A DNA stretch of 64,000 nt from Natronoarchaeum rubrum (GTDB lineage: Archaea; Halobacteriota; Halobacteria; Halobacteriales; Natronoarchaeaceae). The notes beneath the pieces were generated by a model. The model did no database searches and was not told the origin of the DNA. It worked only from the letters and a program-made list of their open reading frames with translations. Below, one piece after another: positions 8,450 through 17,075 of the stretch. The stretch is from the NCBI RefSeq assembly GCF_024494695.1, contig NZ_JANHDP010000006.1, positions 1 to 64,000 of the forward strand. Reading direction: 5' to 3'. Each line of letters begins with the position of its first letter. Positions within the stretch are counted from its first letter, which is position 1. A program made the translations under genes and the position numbers.

Positions 8450-10171
8450 CTACTCCGCCGGATGCACGTCCGTCACGGTGCCGACGCCCTTGCTCTGTCC
8501 CTCGCGGAAGACGAACCGCTGGCCCTCCTCGACGAGGTAGGGCCGGAACTTGAACCGGACCGTCGCCCGGCCCTTGTCGCCGGGCAGCAGCGTCCCGCCC
8601 TCGGGGTAGAACGCGGCGGCCTCGCTGACGGTTTCGAGGTGGACGACCGGCTCGTAGCCGTCGTCGATCCGCGTCGGGTGGTTGAGCACCATCACCTCGG
8701 CCTCGAACTCGCGCACGGCGGTCGGCTCGGACTCCCGGGGGATCAGCACCATCCCGCGCTCGACCTCGGATTCGGGGATTCCCTTGAGCGCGATGCCGAC
8801 GATCCGGCCGGCCTCGGCGTGGTCCACACGGTGGTAGTGCATCTCGATCGACCGGGCCTCGACCTCGCGGAACCCGCCATCCGGCATCGGCCCGATCAGG
8901 AGTTCGTCGCCCGCCTCGACCTCACCGGACATGATCGTTCCCGAGGCGACCGCCCCGACGCCGGTGACGTTGTAGGTGCGGTCGACGTACATCCGGAACT
9001 CGCCGTCGGCGCCGGCAGTCTTGGGCAGGCGCTCGAACAGCTCGTCGAGCACGTCGACGCCCTCCATCCGAACGGCGCTGGTGGTGACGATCGGCACGAC
9101 CGTCTCGCCGATCTCCTCGACGGCGGCGTCGACGCCGTGGCGATCGATCCGCAGCGGCGAGCGGTCGGCCTCGCGGAGCATGCGCTCGATCTCTCGCTCG
9201 ACTTCGCGCAGGCGGTCCTCCGAGACGACGTCGGCCTTGGTGATCGCGACGATCGTCGGCAGCTCGGTGGCGAGCAACACGCCGAGATGTTCGCGGGTCG
9301 TCTTGGTCGGTCCGTCGTCGGCCGCCACCGTCAGGAGGCCGTAGTCGAGCTTCTGGCCGACCAGCCCGCGGATCGTCGTCCGGAGCCACGGCTCGTGGCC
9401 GACCGTGTCGACGAACGACACCAGCCGGTCGGATTCCTCGACGATTCGCGCCCGATCGGACTTGCGGTGGGGATTGTCCATCCGGACCGGGCCGTCGTCG
9501 TCGAAGCCGTACACAGCGTACGACAGGTCCGCCGAGAGGCCGCGTTCGACCTCGTGGGGCTGGACGTCGAGATAGCCACGCGTCCCGCCGTCGCCGTCGT
9601 CGGCCTGCCCGGTCACGAGCGAGCCGACGAGCGTGCTCTTGCCGTGGTCGACGTGCCCCGCGGTGCCGACGACGATGTGACTGTCGTCGACGTCGAGAAT
9701 GCCGCCCTCGCGGATCGTCGCGACGCCGACCAGTCCGCTCGTCGCGTCCTGCCCGACGGCGTCGCCGCGAGTGCCGCCGTGCGTGCCGTCGCCGCGCCCG
9801 CCCTCGCCACCGGCGTCGCCCGGCGGCGAGCGGTTCGCCGCGGAGTCGGCGTTCGACGGATCGACGCCCCACGTCTGGACGTCCTCGATGTGGGCGCCGG
9901 CCTCCTCGGCCAGCAGGCTCAGCACGTCCATCGACTCGGAGAACTGCGCGGGCGGAATACCAGCCAGTCCGCCCTCGTCGGTGACGCCGACGACGTACGT
10001 CGCCTCGCCGTCGCCCGAGAGCACGCGGTGACGGAGCTGGGCCGCCAGGCTCTCGCGGCGACCGTCCGACAGGTGCACGTCCCGCTGGAGTCGCTCCTTG
10101 AACTCGACGCTGCCGCCTTCCCGCTCGCCGCGCTCTATCGCCCGCTCGAGCACGGCCCGGTCGGGGCTCAT
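8450..10171 (-). CDS. GTPBP1-like translational GTPase
   Basis: This 573-aa protein has an N-terminal extension of about 165 residues followed by an EF-Tu-like GTPase. The P-loop GHVDHGKST, switch-II DTVGHEPW and specificity motif TKAD are all present, and the C-terminal part has two beta-barrel domains including a GDKGRATVRFKFRP segment. This architecture matches the GTPBP1/GTPBP2 group of EF1A-related GTPases found in eukaryotes and many archaea, whose members have been linked to mRNA decay and ribosome rescue. The archaeal role is not established to my knowledge. The acidic, Gly-rich insertion near 115-145 is typical halophilic linker. The ATG start is supported by the conserved N-terminal helix. 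Confidence 0.85.
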   Translation of the reverse strand: MSPDRAVLERAIERGEREGGSVEFKERLQRDVHLSDGRRESLAAQLRHRVLSGDGEATYVVGVTDEGGLAGIPPAQFSESMDVLSLLAEEAGAHIEDVQTWGVDPSNADSAANRSPPGDAGGEGGRGDGTHGGTRGDAVGQDATSGLVGVATIREGGILDVDDSHIVVGTAGHVDHGKSTLVGSLVTGQADDGDGGTRGYLDVQPHEVERGLSADLSYAVYGFDDDGPVRMDNPHRKSDRARIVEESDRLVSFVDTVGHEPWLRTTIRGLVGQKLDYGLLTVAADDGPTKTTREHLGVLLATELPTIVAITKADVVSEDRLREVEREIERMLREADRSPLRIDRHGVDAAVEEIGETVVPIVTTSAVRMEGVDVLDELFERLPKTAGADGEFRMYVDRTYNVTGVGAVASGTIMSGEVEAGDELLIGPMPDGGFREVEARSIEMHYHRVDHAEAGRIVGIALKGIPESEVERGMVLIPRESEPTAVREFEAEVMVLNHPTRIDDGYEPVVHLETVSEAAAFYPEGGTLLPGDKGRATVRFKFRPYLVEEGQRFVFREGQSKGVGTVTDVHPAE

Positions 10172-10353
10172 ATCGCTCGCTTAGGGAACCGTTACCAAAA
10201 GACTTCCCACCGACAGACAGTGACACGCACGATTCGTCCGGCTGAATCGGCCGATCGTCGAGTGAGAGGGGCCGCTCCGAGGCGGAAGTCAGCGTTTCGA
10301 GAAGCAAATACCCCGTAGCTCGAAGTCACCGCACCGCAGGTCGCCGCCCCGAC

Positions 10354-11604
10354 TCAGCCCTCGGTATCGAACCGAACGCCATCGAGATCGACCCGGAGTC
10401 CGCCGGCGTCGCTCTCGCCGAGCGAGAGCCGCCAGCCGTGGGCCTCCGCGACGGCGCGAGCGATCGACAGCCCCAGTCCGGGCCGGACCTGCTCGGTCGA
10501 GTATCCCGCTTCGAGCGCCTGCTCGCGCTGGTCCTCGGGGATTCCGGGTCCGTCGTCGGCGACGAACAGCCCCGTCTCGGTCGCGCCCACGGTGATCGTC
10601 ACCGGGGCGTCCTCGGTCGAGCCGTACCGGATGGCGTTCTCGAACAGGCACTCGTACAGCTCGAACAGGCGGTTGTACTGCCCGGAGACGGTGGGAATCT
10701 CCTCGACGACGAGTGTCGCTTCGGGCGGCTCGAGTTCGCCCCAGCACGAGCGGACCAGCGACTCGACGTCGATCGGATCGAACCGCTCGACGCGCTTGCC
10801 GAGACGGGCCATCGTGACGACGGCGTCGCCGATTTCGCCGATCTCCGCGAGCGCCTCGTCGACGTGCTCGAAGTACTCCTCGTCGCCGTCCCGGCGAGCG
10901 CGTTCGAGATACCCCCGGGCGATCGTCAGCGGGTTCTGGAGATCGTGGCTGACCACGCTGGCGACTTCCTCGATCCGCTCGTCGGGCGAGCGGACGCCGT
11001 CGGGTCCGGACGCGCCCGCGTCGGCGTCGTGCGGTACATCTGCGGCGGTGGCTTCGGCGACGGCGTCGCCCGCGGAAACCGTGTCGGCGCCGCCGTCGGT
11101 CGCCTGTTTGGCGTCCGTGCGTTCGGCGGTCGGTTGTTCGGCGTCCGTGCGTTCGGCGGTCGGTTGTTCGGCGTCCGTGCGTCCGGCGGTCGGTTGTTCG
11201 GCGTCGACGCCACACTCCGGCGACCCGACCGACACGGCCGTGTGGATTCGATGGGCCAGCAATGTGAACTGTGCGGGACGGCCCTTCTGAAGGTACTCGG
11301 TCGCACCGGCGTCGAGCGCCCGCTCGACGAGCGCCTCGTTGTTCCGTGCGGTAAAGAGGAGACAGGGCACGCCGGGAGCGCGCTCCCGCACGCGCTCGAC
11401 CAACTCGATGCCGTCGCTCGTCCCCATGTCCAGATCCGTGACGACGCAGTCCACGTCGTCGACTGCCAGCAGTTCGAGCGCAGCGTCGGGATCGTGGAGC
11501 GTGGTCACGTCCAGCGAATCGTCCTCCACCGCGAGGTAGTCGGCAGTCAGCGCGGCGAACTCCTCGTCGTCGTCGACGTGCAGGACGGTGACCGATTCTC
11601 GCAT
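10354..11604 (-). CDS. Receiver-histidine kinase hybrid with repeated linker
   Basis: This 416-aa cytoplasmic signalling protein has an intact receiver domain (1-120): acidic pocket DDDE at 11-14, phosphoacceptor Asp57 in TDLDMG, Thr85 and Lys107. A low-complexity linker (134-173) is built of the ten-residue unit DAEQPTAERT. After it come the histidine-kinase dimerisation helix with His220 (SHDLQNP) and an ATPase domain with GLGLSIA near the end. The receiver precedes the kinase, so the protein probably takes phosphate from another kinase and relays the state. The promoter-like AAATATATCG (reverse strand, about 11645-11652) lies upstream. No output gene is adjacent. Confidence 0.88.
   Translation of the reverse strand: MRESVTVLHVDDDEEFAALTADYLAVEDDSLDVTTLHDPDAALELLAVDDVDCVVTDLDMGTSDGIELVERVRERAPGVPCLLFTARNNEALVERALDAGATEYLQKGRPAQFTLLAHRIHTAVSVGSPECGVDAEQPTAGRTDAEQPTAERTDAEQPTAERTDAKQATDGGADTVSAGDAVAEATAADVPHDADAGASGPDGVRSPDERIEEVASVVSHDLQNPLTIARGYLERARRDGDEEYFEHVDEALAEIGEIGDAVVTMARLGKRVERFDPIDVESLVRSCWGELEPPEATLVVEEIPTVSGQYNRLFELYECLFENAIRYGSTEDAPVTITVGATETGLFVADDGPGIPEDQREQALEAGYSTEQVRPGLGLSIARAVAEAHGWRLSLGESDAGGLRVDLDGVRFDTEG
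11111..11200. repeat. Three tandem 30-bp units inside the receiver-kinase gene
   Basis: Three head-to-tail 30-base units begin GCGTCCGTGCG at 11111, 11141 and 11171 and are identical except for one T-to-C change in the third; degenerate partial copies flank them. Because 30 is a multiple of three, unit gain or loss keeps the frame and changes only linker length. Confidence 0.85.
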
Positions 11605-11728
11605 CTACCCGAGAATACTGCCCCGGATACATATCTCTTATTGCGATATATTTCTTGTCAGACACTACATTTACTTACCGCCTACCGGCAGGTATTATGA
11701 GAGTTACCGGCGGAAAACAGCCCGCCAG

Positions 11729-12307
11729 CTATCCGTCGTCGGTCAACGTCTCGTAGGCGCGGTTCACCCGCTTGAACGCCTCCTCACTGCCTTCGTCGGT
11801 GTCCGGATGAACCGACTTGACCTTCTGCCGGTAGGCCTTCTTGATCCGGGCCTGGTCGGCGTCGGGCGTCACGCCGAGCACCCGGGCGGCCTCGGCCGGC
11901 GTCGGGCCTTCGGCGACCGCCTGACTCCCGTTGCGGGCTCGCTGTCCGCGTGGTCCGCCGCGTCTGCGACGCCCGCCTCCCTCGCCGCCACGGCGGGCGC
12001 CGGCGAACGGCCCGCGGGTGTCGCGGAACCGCTGCTCGCGCGGTCCGGCGCCGAAGCCGCCTCGGGACTGCTCCCGTCGCTCGTACTCGCCGGCCGCGGC
12101 GCGCTGGCGGACGCGATCGGCCATCCGTCCGGAGGCGTGGTACCACACCAGATACGACGCCAGCCCGAACGCCGCGGCGATGGTGAGGAAAAACAGACTA
12201 AAGCGAAGCGCGAGAACGAACTGCAGGACGGCCATGACGGCGAAGACGCCGGCCAGGGCCATCAAGAGCGGCGATCGCTGCACGGATGGGCGTACGTGCT
12301 CCAGCAT
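11729..12307 (-). CDS. Membrane-anchored J-domain protein
   Basis: This 192-aa protein has two hydrophobic segments near the N-terminus (about 13-33 and 36-56), then a basic, Gly/Arg-rich linker (about 70-130) and a C-terminal J domain (about 135-190) with the HPD motif in VHPDTDEG and helix II KKAYRQKVK. J domains stimulate DnaK-type chaperones, so this member would recruit DnaK to the cytoplasmic face of the membrane. It lacks the Gly/Phe and zinc-finger regions of DnaJ and is a class C type. The basic linker is unusual for a halophile. The start is ATG at 12307; an internal Met at residue 16 is less likely because it would remove half of the first helix lead-in. Confidence 0.85.
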   Translation of the reverse strand: MLEHVRPSVQRSPLLMALAGVFAVMAVLQFVLALRFSLFFLTIAAAFGLASYLVWYHASGRMADRVRQRAAAGEYERREQSRGGFGAGPREQRFRDTRGPFAGARRGGEGGGRRRRGGPRGQRARNGSQAVAEGPTPAEAARVLGVTPDADQARIKKAYRQKVKSVHPDTDEGSEEAFKRVNRAYETLTDDG

Positions 12308-12398
12308 TCATATACTCTCGTGCGCCCCGGAGATCCGCCGGAAGTCGCGGTTCGCGCGTGCGGGAGGGTCAGGTGGTCGACAGTCGCAGGACCGATCC

Positions 12399-12695
12399 TC
12401 AGCTCTCGATGCGGACGGAGCCCAGCTTCGCTCGTTCCCACTCGTGGCGCTGCCTGAGGCGGTGAAACCCCTTCTCAGTCAGCGAGTAGTAGTTCGTCCG
12501 CCTGTCGAGTCGGCCCTTCTCGACGAACCCCTCCTCGACGAGCGTATCCAGATTCGGATAGACGTTCCCGCGGTTCACGTCGGTCGTCGCCTCAGCCTCG
12601 AAGCGCGCTTTGATGTCCTGTCCCGACGGTCGATCCGTACTCGCGATGATGAACAGGAGGTCCCGCTGGAACGCCGTCCTGTCGAATAACGTCAT
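12399..12695 (-). CDS. PadR-family transcriptional regulator
   Basis: This 98-aa winged-helix protein has PadR family features: a start LFDRTAFQRDLLFIIA, a central NRGNVYPNLDTLVEEGFVEKG wing region (about 41-62) and NYYSLTEKG (about 68-76). It has no C-terminal domain beyond a short helix, as in small haloarchaeal PadR proteins. These bind palindromic operators and often repress themselves or an adjacent transporter. No target is evident on the same strand, but an inverted repeat immediately upstream (12723-12771) could be its own operator. Confidence 0.85.
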   Translation of the reverse strand: MTLFDRTAFQRDLLFIIASTDRPSGQDIKARFEAEATTDVNRGNVYPNLDTLVEEGFVEKGRLDRRTNYYSLTEKGFHRLRQRHEWERAKLGSVRIES

Positions 12696-12722
12696 ACGCT
12701 CACTCCCTCGATTCGCACTATC

Positions 12723-12771
12723 GTTATTTGCTATCTGAAACGACGTATGCTTCTGTTACTCGGTAAATAAC
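12723..12771. promoter_or_regulatory. Inverted repeat upstream of the PadR gene
   Basis: GTTATTT at 12723-12729 is matched by AAATAAC at 12765-12771, perfect arms 35 bases apart, 28-76 bases before the PadR start. The region between also contains AT-rich sequence suitable for a TATA box. It could be an operator or simply two divergent promoter elements. Confidence 0.35.
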
Positions 12772-12838
12772 ATCTTTCGAGTTATAGCAGTCACCGAGAT
12801 TACACCATTTTCCCGTCATCACGGCCAGAAGCTCGCGG

Positions 12839-14092
12839 TCAGACCGGCTCGCCGAACGCGTACACGGTGCTGTGGCCGGTCACCTCGACCTCCAGGAACT
12901 CGCCGACCTCGACGCCGCGCTCGCCGGCGTTCTGGACGATGATCTGGCGGTAGGCGCCGTCGCGGCACTTCACGGAGTCGCCGGTGCCTTCCTCGACGGC
13001 CAGCACTTCGCGCGTCTCGCCGACCATCGAGTCGTAGGCCTCGGCGACGATCTCCTGCTTGAGTTCGGACATCTCCTTCGAGCGGTCCTTCTTGACCTGC
13101 CCGCCCAGGCCCTTGAGGTCGGCGGCGTCGGTGCCCGGCCGCTTCGAGAAGCGCGTGACGTTGACCTTCTCGGGACGAGTCTCTCTGAACAGCGCCATGC
13201 TCTGGGCGTGGTCGCGGTCGGTCTCGCTGGGGAAGCCGACGATGAAGTCCGTCGAGAGCGTCCAGTAATCGAGCCGGTCGTCGAACGTCTCGACGACCTC
13301 GACGAACTCCTCGACTTGGTGCTGCCGGCGCATGTCGCCGAGCACGTCGTTCGAGCCCGACTGGACGGGCGCGTGGATGAAGTTGTACAGTTCGTCGTGC
13401 TCGGCGAACACGTCGGCCAGCTCCTCGCGGATGCCGTGGATCCCCTTCGGATTGGCCATCCCGACTCGAACCCGAAAGTCGCCGTCGATCTCCGAGCAGA
13501 TACGATCGAGCAGGCGGTGGAGCTTGCGCTCGCCCTCGTCCCAGCCGTAGACGCCGGTGTCCTGCCCCGTAATTCGAATCTCCTTGGCGCCCGCGTGAAC
13601 GAGCGCGCGGGCCTTCTCGACGTTCTCCTCGACGGGCGGCGAGTCGATCTTGCCGGTGGCGTGCTTGGTGATGCAGTACGAGCAGTCGCTCATGCAGCCG
13701 CGGGCGATCGGCAGGATGCCGACGACGCCGTCGAGGATCGGCTCGGTGCCCGCCGTCGTGGTCGGACACTCGCCGTTGCCGACGGCGTTGGGAACTTCGT
13801 CCCAGTGGAGCACGCGAGCGTCGATGCCCGCGTCGGCGAACTCCTCGCCCTGCGCGATCGCCATGCAACCCGTGACGATCAGGTCGGCGGTCTCGGACTG
13901 GAGTTCCTCGGCCCGACGGAGCATGTTGCGCTCGGTCTTTTCGACGACCGTACAGGAGTTCATGATGGCGACGTCCGCCTCGGACGGCCCCTCGACGGGT
14001 CGGTGGCCCGCGTCGCGCAGTTTGCGCTCGATCTGCCGGCTTTCACCCCGGTTCGACGTGCAGCCGTAGGTCTCGATGTGGTAGCGGGCCAT
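12839..14092 (-). CDS. mtaB: tRNA threonylcarbamoyladenosine methylthiotransferase (MtaB type)
   Basis: This 417-aa radical-SAM enzyme adds a methylthio group to t6A37 in tRNA. It has the UPF0004 N-terminal domain starting MARYHIETYGCTSNRGE, with the auxiliary-cluster Cys residues in YGCTSN, MNSCTVV and VTGCMA. The radical-SAM cluster CMSDCSYC and the C-terminal TRAM domain are also present. The start at 14092 is chosen because it gives the standard YGC N-terminus; the in-frame extension of 26 residues is basic and unlike the family. It is one of three tRNA-modification enzymes in the window, with RaSEA and TiaS, though they are not adjacent. Confidence 0.92.
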   Translation of the reverse strand: MARYHIETYGCTSNRGESRQIERKLRDAGHRPVEGPSEADVAIMNSCTVVEKTERNMLRRAEELQSETADLIVTGCMAIAQGEEFADAGIDARVLHWDEVPNAVGNGECPTTTAGTEPILDGVVGILPIARGCMSDCSYCITKHATGKIDSPPVEENVEKARALVHAGAKEIRITGQDTGVYGWDEGERKLHRLLDRICSEIDGDFRVRVGMANPKGIHGIREELADVFAEHDELYNFIHAPVQSGSNDVLGDMRRQHQVEEFVEVVETFDDRLDYWTLSTDFIVGFPSETDRDHAQSMALFRETRPEKVNVTRFSKRPGTDAADLKGLGGQVKKDRSKEMSELKQEIVAEAYDSMVGETREVLAVEEGTGDSVKCRDGAYRQIIVQNAGERGVEVGEFLEVEVTGHSTVYAFGEPV

Positions 14093-14302
14093 CGCGTCGT
14101 CACCGAATGGGGGCTGCGCGGCAAAAAGCACGACGAAACCACCCGCGTCTCGACGGCGCGCGAGGCTCACGGACGCCCCGTGTTGTTAGTGACCGTTTGG
14201 CAAACGAAAGAAGCGGTCCATATGGACCCTGGCCGGTGGAAACGTCGACGAATACACATATGACGAAATTATTCATCCAAGAAGTGTCGAAAGATGGATG
14301 AA

Positions 14303-14310
14303 GATATAAG
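14303..14310 (+). promoter_or_regulatory. TATA box for the PGF-CTERM protein gene
   Basis: GATATAAG lies 26-33 bases before the ATG at 14336, consistent with a leaderless or very short 5' leader. Confidence 0.55.
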
Positions 14311-14335
14311 TAGCAGCTAGCTAAATACTGGTAGC

Positions 14336-16276
14336 ATGGTTGAAAGGAAATTCACAGTAACCGCCGGCGCGGCGACGTCCGCCCTCCTCGTCGCCGTGCT
14401 CGTGGTGAGCATCATCGGCGCGGCCGGCACGAACGGGGCCGCGCAAACGAACATCGACGGCGCAGCGATACAGTCGGCAGAGAACGTCGACGCCGCCGAC
14501 GAGATCTACGTCGAGGAGAACGGCGACGCCGTCCTCGTCTACCAGACCGAGGAGGACAGCGACGCCAGCAGCGACCTTCGGACGATGGACATCGGGATGT
14601 CCGCCAGCGAAGGGCTGGCCCACGTCCTCGTCGAAAGCGATTCCGAAGAGCTCGAGGAGAACGCCAGCGGCGGGCTGACGCTGCTGCTCGAGCAGGATCG
14701 CTTCGTCGGGAACGGTACGTTCGGCATGGATCAGCCCGAAGAGCTCGAATCGCTCGCGCTCGACGTGACCGGCGAGCGAACCAGCGAGACCAACACGTTC
14801 GACGCCGACTTCTCGGCGTCCGTTCCCAACGAGGGCGGAGCGGCTCAGCTGGAGTCGTTCCAGACCAGCGGCCGGATGAGCACGTCGGCCGACACGTTCT
14901 CGACGAGCGGCCAGTTCGAGGCCACCGCGGCGATCCCGACCGACGTGGCGTACGATCTGAGCGTCGAGGACACCGGGTCGGGCTACAGCATGACGATCGA
15001 CCGAACCGAACCGGTCAGCTCCTTCCAGGCCGGTAGCTGGGAGGACCGTGCCGCGGCCAAGCAGACTCTCGAAAGCCAGTTCGGCGGCATCGCCGAGAGC
15101 TTCGGCGGCACCAGCACCGTGACGATCGACGACTACTCCTTCGAGGAGGCAAGCACCGGCTACACGCTGGACATCTCCTACACGGTCGAGTACGAGAACG
15201 TCAAGGACGGCGTCGCGAGCGCGCTGGAGACCCAGCTCGCGCAGGACTCCGAGCTCGGTCTGAGCCAGGAGGAGGCCAGCACGGTCGCACAGAGCATCGT
15301 CGACGTCGAGCTCCGGACGCTCGAAGCCAGCGTCGAGACGACCGACACCGGCGCCACGGGTAGCTGGGAGGTCGAGGTCGCTAACTACGGCGATGCGGTC
15401 AGTTCGACGCTCGACATCGCCGAGAGCCAGTCGACCGACGAGAACGTCACCGAGAGCATCCAGCAGATGCAGACGATGCTCGACGCCCAGCAGGCTGCGG
15501 ACCTGCGTCAGACCGTCGAGTGGTCCGCGAACATGAGCGCGACCGAGGAGACGATCGACGTCGGCGCCGAGGCCTCCAGCGACACGGAGAACTGGGCCGC
15601 GTACGTCGACGAACTTCAGGACAACGGCATCGACGCCGCGCAGAACGACGTCACGATGGATCTGCACGCCGAGACCGATGGCGAGCGTCTCAGCGCGGAT
15701 ATGTCGATGAGCGTCGAGCAGGAGGATCTCGTCGGCACGATGGTCGACTCGATCATCCAGTCGGCGTCCCAGGATCCGTCGACCGGCGAGGAGACCGAGC
15801 GCATCCTCCAGCAGCTCAAGAACTCCGAGTTCCAGACCGGCAAGATCGACGTCGGCGTCGACTCCGAGAGCGTGACGATCGAGGCCGGCGCCAAGTTCGA
15901 CAACATGTCGGCGCTGGGCGATCAGGTCAGCGAGGCGTTCGGCGGCCACACCGTCACGCAGATCGCCGGTAACCTCGGCGACGAGGACTCCGGCGAGATG
16001 CACGTCCACGTCGATGGGCTCGTCGAGTCCGGCGCCGACGAGGACGCCGTCAGCGACCTCGCAGTGGCCAGTTCCTCGACCGAGATCAACACCGGCGGGG
16101 ACTGGGACCGCTCGTTCAACACGATGGACACCGAGCGCGCCGAGCAGTTCCTCGGGTTGAACGACGATAGCAGCGAGAACGACGAGGCGTCCGACTCCAG
16201 CCTGCCCGGCTTCGGCCCGGCCGTCGCGACGATCGCGCTGGTCGGCGCCGCGCTGCTCGCCCGTCGCCGAGACTGA
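14336..16276 (+). CDS. PGF-CTERM surface-anchored protein
   Basis: This 646-aa protein has an N-terminal hydrophobic signal (about 10-32) and a C-terminal sorting signal: a Ser/Asp-rich stalk, the SLPGFGPA motif at about 621-628, a hydrophobic helix and RRRD. That tripartite tail is the PGF-CTERM signal processed by archaeosortase A and attached to membrane lipid. The mature part is very acidic, rich in Ser, Thr and Glu, and alternates short beta-like and helical segments; I recognise no enzymatic domain. It may be a cell-surface or S-layer accessory protein. A clear TATA box precedes it and a T6 tract follows it at 16307. The tail resembles that of the repeat protein at 40226-42052. Confidence 0.8.
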   Translation: MVERKFTVTAGAATSALLVAVLVVSIIGAAGTNGAAQTNIDGAAIQSAENVDAADEIYVEENGDAVLVYQTEEDSDASSDLRTMDIGMSASEGLAHVLVESDSEELEENASGGLTLLLEQDRFVGNGTFGMDQPEELESLALDVTGERTSETNTFDADFSASVPNEGGAAQLESFQTSGRMSTSADTFSTSGQFEATAAIPTDVAYDLSVEDTGSGYSMTIDRTEPVSSFQAGSWEDRAAAKQTLESQFGGIAESFGGTSTVTIDDYSFEEASTGYTLDISYTVEYENVKDGVASALETQLAQDSELGLSQEEASTVAQSIVDVELRTLEASVETTDTGATGSWEVEVANYGDAVSSTLDIAESQSTDENVTESIQQMQTMLDAQQAADLRQTVEWSANMSATEETIDVGAEASSDTENWAAYVDELQDNGIDAAQNDVTMDLHAETDGERLSADMSMSVEQEDLVGTMVDSIIQSASQDPSTGEETERILQQLKNSEFQTGKIDVGVDSESVTIEAGAKFDNMSALGDQVSEAFGGHTVTQIAGNLGDEDSGEMHVHVDGLVESGADEDAVSDLAVASSSTEINTGGDWDRSFNTMDTERAEQFLGLNDDSSENDEASDSSLPGFGPAVATIALVGAALLARRRD

Positions 16277-16306
16277 GAACGACACCGAACCCCGCAGCCG
16301 ACGATC

Positions 16307-16312
16307 TTTTTT
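16307..16312 (+). terminator. T6 tract after the PGF-CTERM gene
   Basis: A run of six T follows 30 bases after the stop codon and before the convergent deoC gene. It fits an archaeal intrinsic terminator for the + strand transcript. Confidence 0.45.
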
Positions 16313-16319
16313 CGCGCGC

Positions 16320-16982
16320 TTACCGACCGTCGAGATACTCCGCCGCGATGGTCGCGCCGCCGCTGGCGCCGATCCGCTCGGCGCCGGCGTCTATCAGTTC
16401 GCGAGCGCGCTCGTAGCTGCCGATCCCGCCGCTTGCCTTCACGGGACGGTACTCCGCGAGCAGTTCGACGTCGTGAACCGTGGCGCCGCTCGAAACGTTC
16501 GGGTCCGCGGGATCGGCGAACCCGGTCGCGGTCTTGAGATAGTCGGCGTCGGCGTCGACCGCCAGCTCGGCGATCCGCCGGAGTTCGGCGTCGTCGAGCA
16601 GCGGCGCCTCGACGATCACTTTCACCGGCGCGGCGACCGCGGCGACGACCTCCGCGAGCTCCTCGCCCACGGCGTCGTCCTCGCCGGCGCGCAGCCGCCC
16701 GACGTTCGCCACCACGTCGACCTCGTCGGCGCCGGCGCGGACGGCGTCGACCGCGGTCTGCACTTTGATCGCGGTCGGCTCCTGACCGTGAGGGAACCCG
16801 GCAACGGTGACGAGTCGGACTTCGGGCGCGTGGGCGACGGCCTCCGGCACGTAGCACGGCGGAACGCAGGCGTTCGTGCCGTACTCGTCGGCTTCGTCGA
16901 GCACCCGGCGGACGTCCGCCGGCGTCGTCTCGGGGCCGAGGACGGTGTGGTCGATCCGCTCGGGGAAGTCGGCGTACTCCAT
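16320..16982 (-). CDS. deoC: Deoxyribose-phosphate aldolase
   Basis: This 220-aa TIM-barrel class I aldolase cleaves 2-deoxyribose 5-phosphate to glyceraldehyde 3-phosphate and acetaldehyde. The Schiff-base Lys is visible in [10 protein letters not shown] (about residues 147-156) and the second conserved Lys in [10 protein letters not shown] (about 178-187). The N-terminus [11 protein letters not shown] carries the conserved Asp-His. The start at 16982 is supported by the family N-terminus and a box A-like AGAAAAAGCC (reverse strand T-run) about 25 bases upstream. It is divergent from the ribose-1,5-bisphosphate isomerase gene and with it belongs to a nucleoside catabolism cluster. Confidence 0.92.
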   Translation of the reverse strand: MEYADFPERIDHTVLGPETTPADVRRVLDEADEYGTNACVPPCYVPEAVAHAPEVRLVTVAGFPHGQEPTAIKVQTAVDAVRAGADEVDVVANVGRLRAGEDDAVGEELAEVVAAVAAPVKVIVEAPLLDDAELRRIAELAVDADADYLKTATGFADPADPNVSSGATVHDVELLAEYRPVKASGGIGSYERARELIDAGAERIGASGGATIAAEYLDGR

Positions 16983-17075
16983 GCGCCCGTCGAGAGCGGC
17001 CAGCGAGAAAAAGCCGCAGGTCGACGCCGAACGTCGCCCCGACGGCTTTTGTCGTGCCAGTCCGTACCACATCGC
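16983..17075. promoter_or_regulatory. Divergent promoter region deoC / ribose-1,5-bisphosphate isomerase
   Basis: This 93-base spacer has T-rich box A candidates for both directions at the distance expected for leaderless transcripts: reverse-strand GGCTTTTTCT near 17004-17013 for deoC and CGGCTTTTGTCG near 17042-17053 for the isomerase. A common regulator could control both. Confidence 0.45.

Noticed and set aside
8462..10318. 618-aa antisense frame over the GTPase gene
   Set aside because: It runs opposite to a protein with complete GTPase motifs and has unusual His/Asp/Arg composition; shadow frame.
14107..14301. 64-aa + strand ORF before the PGF-CTERM gene
   Set aside because: It is basic, Arg/Ser-rich and overlaps the promoter of the following gene; no family resemblance.
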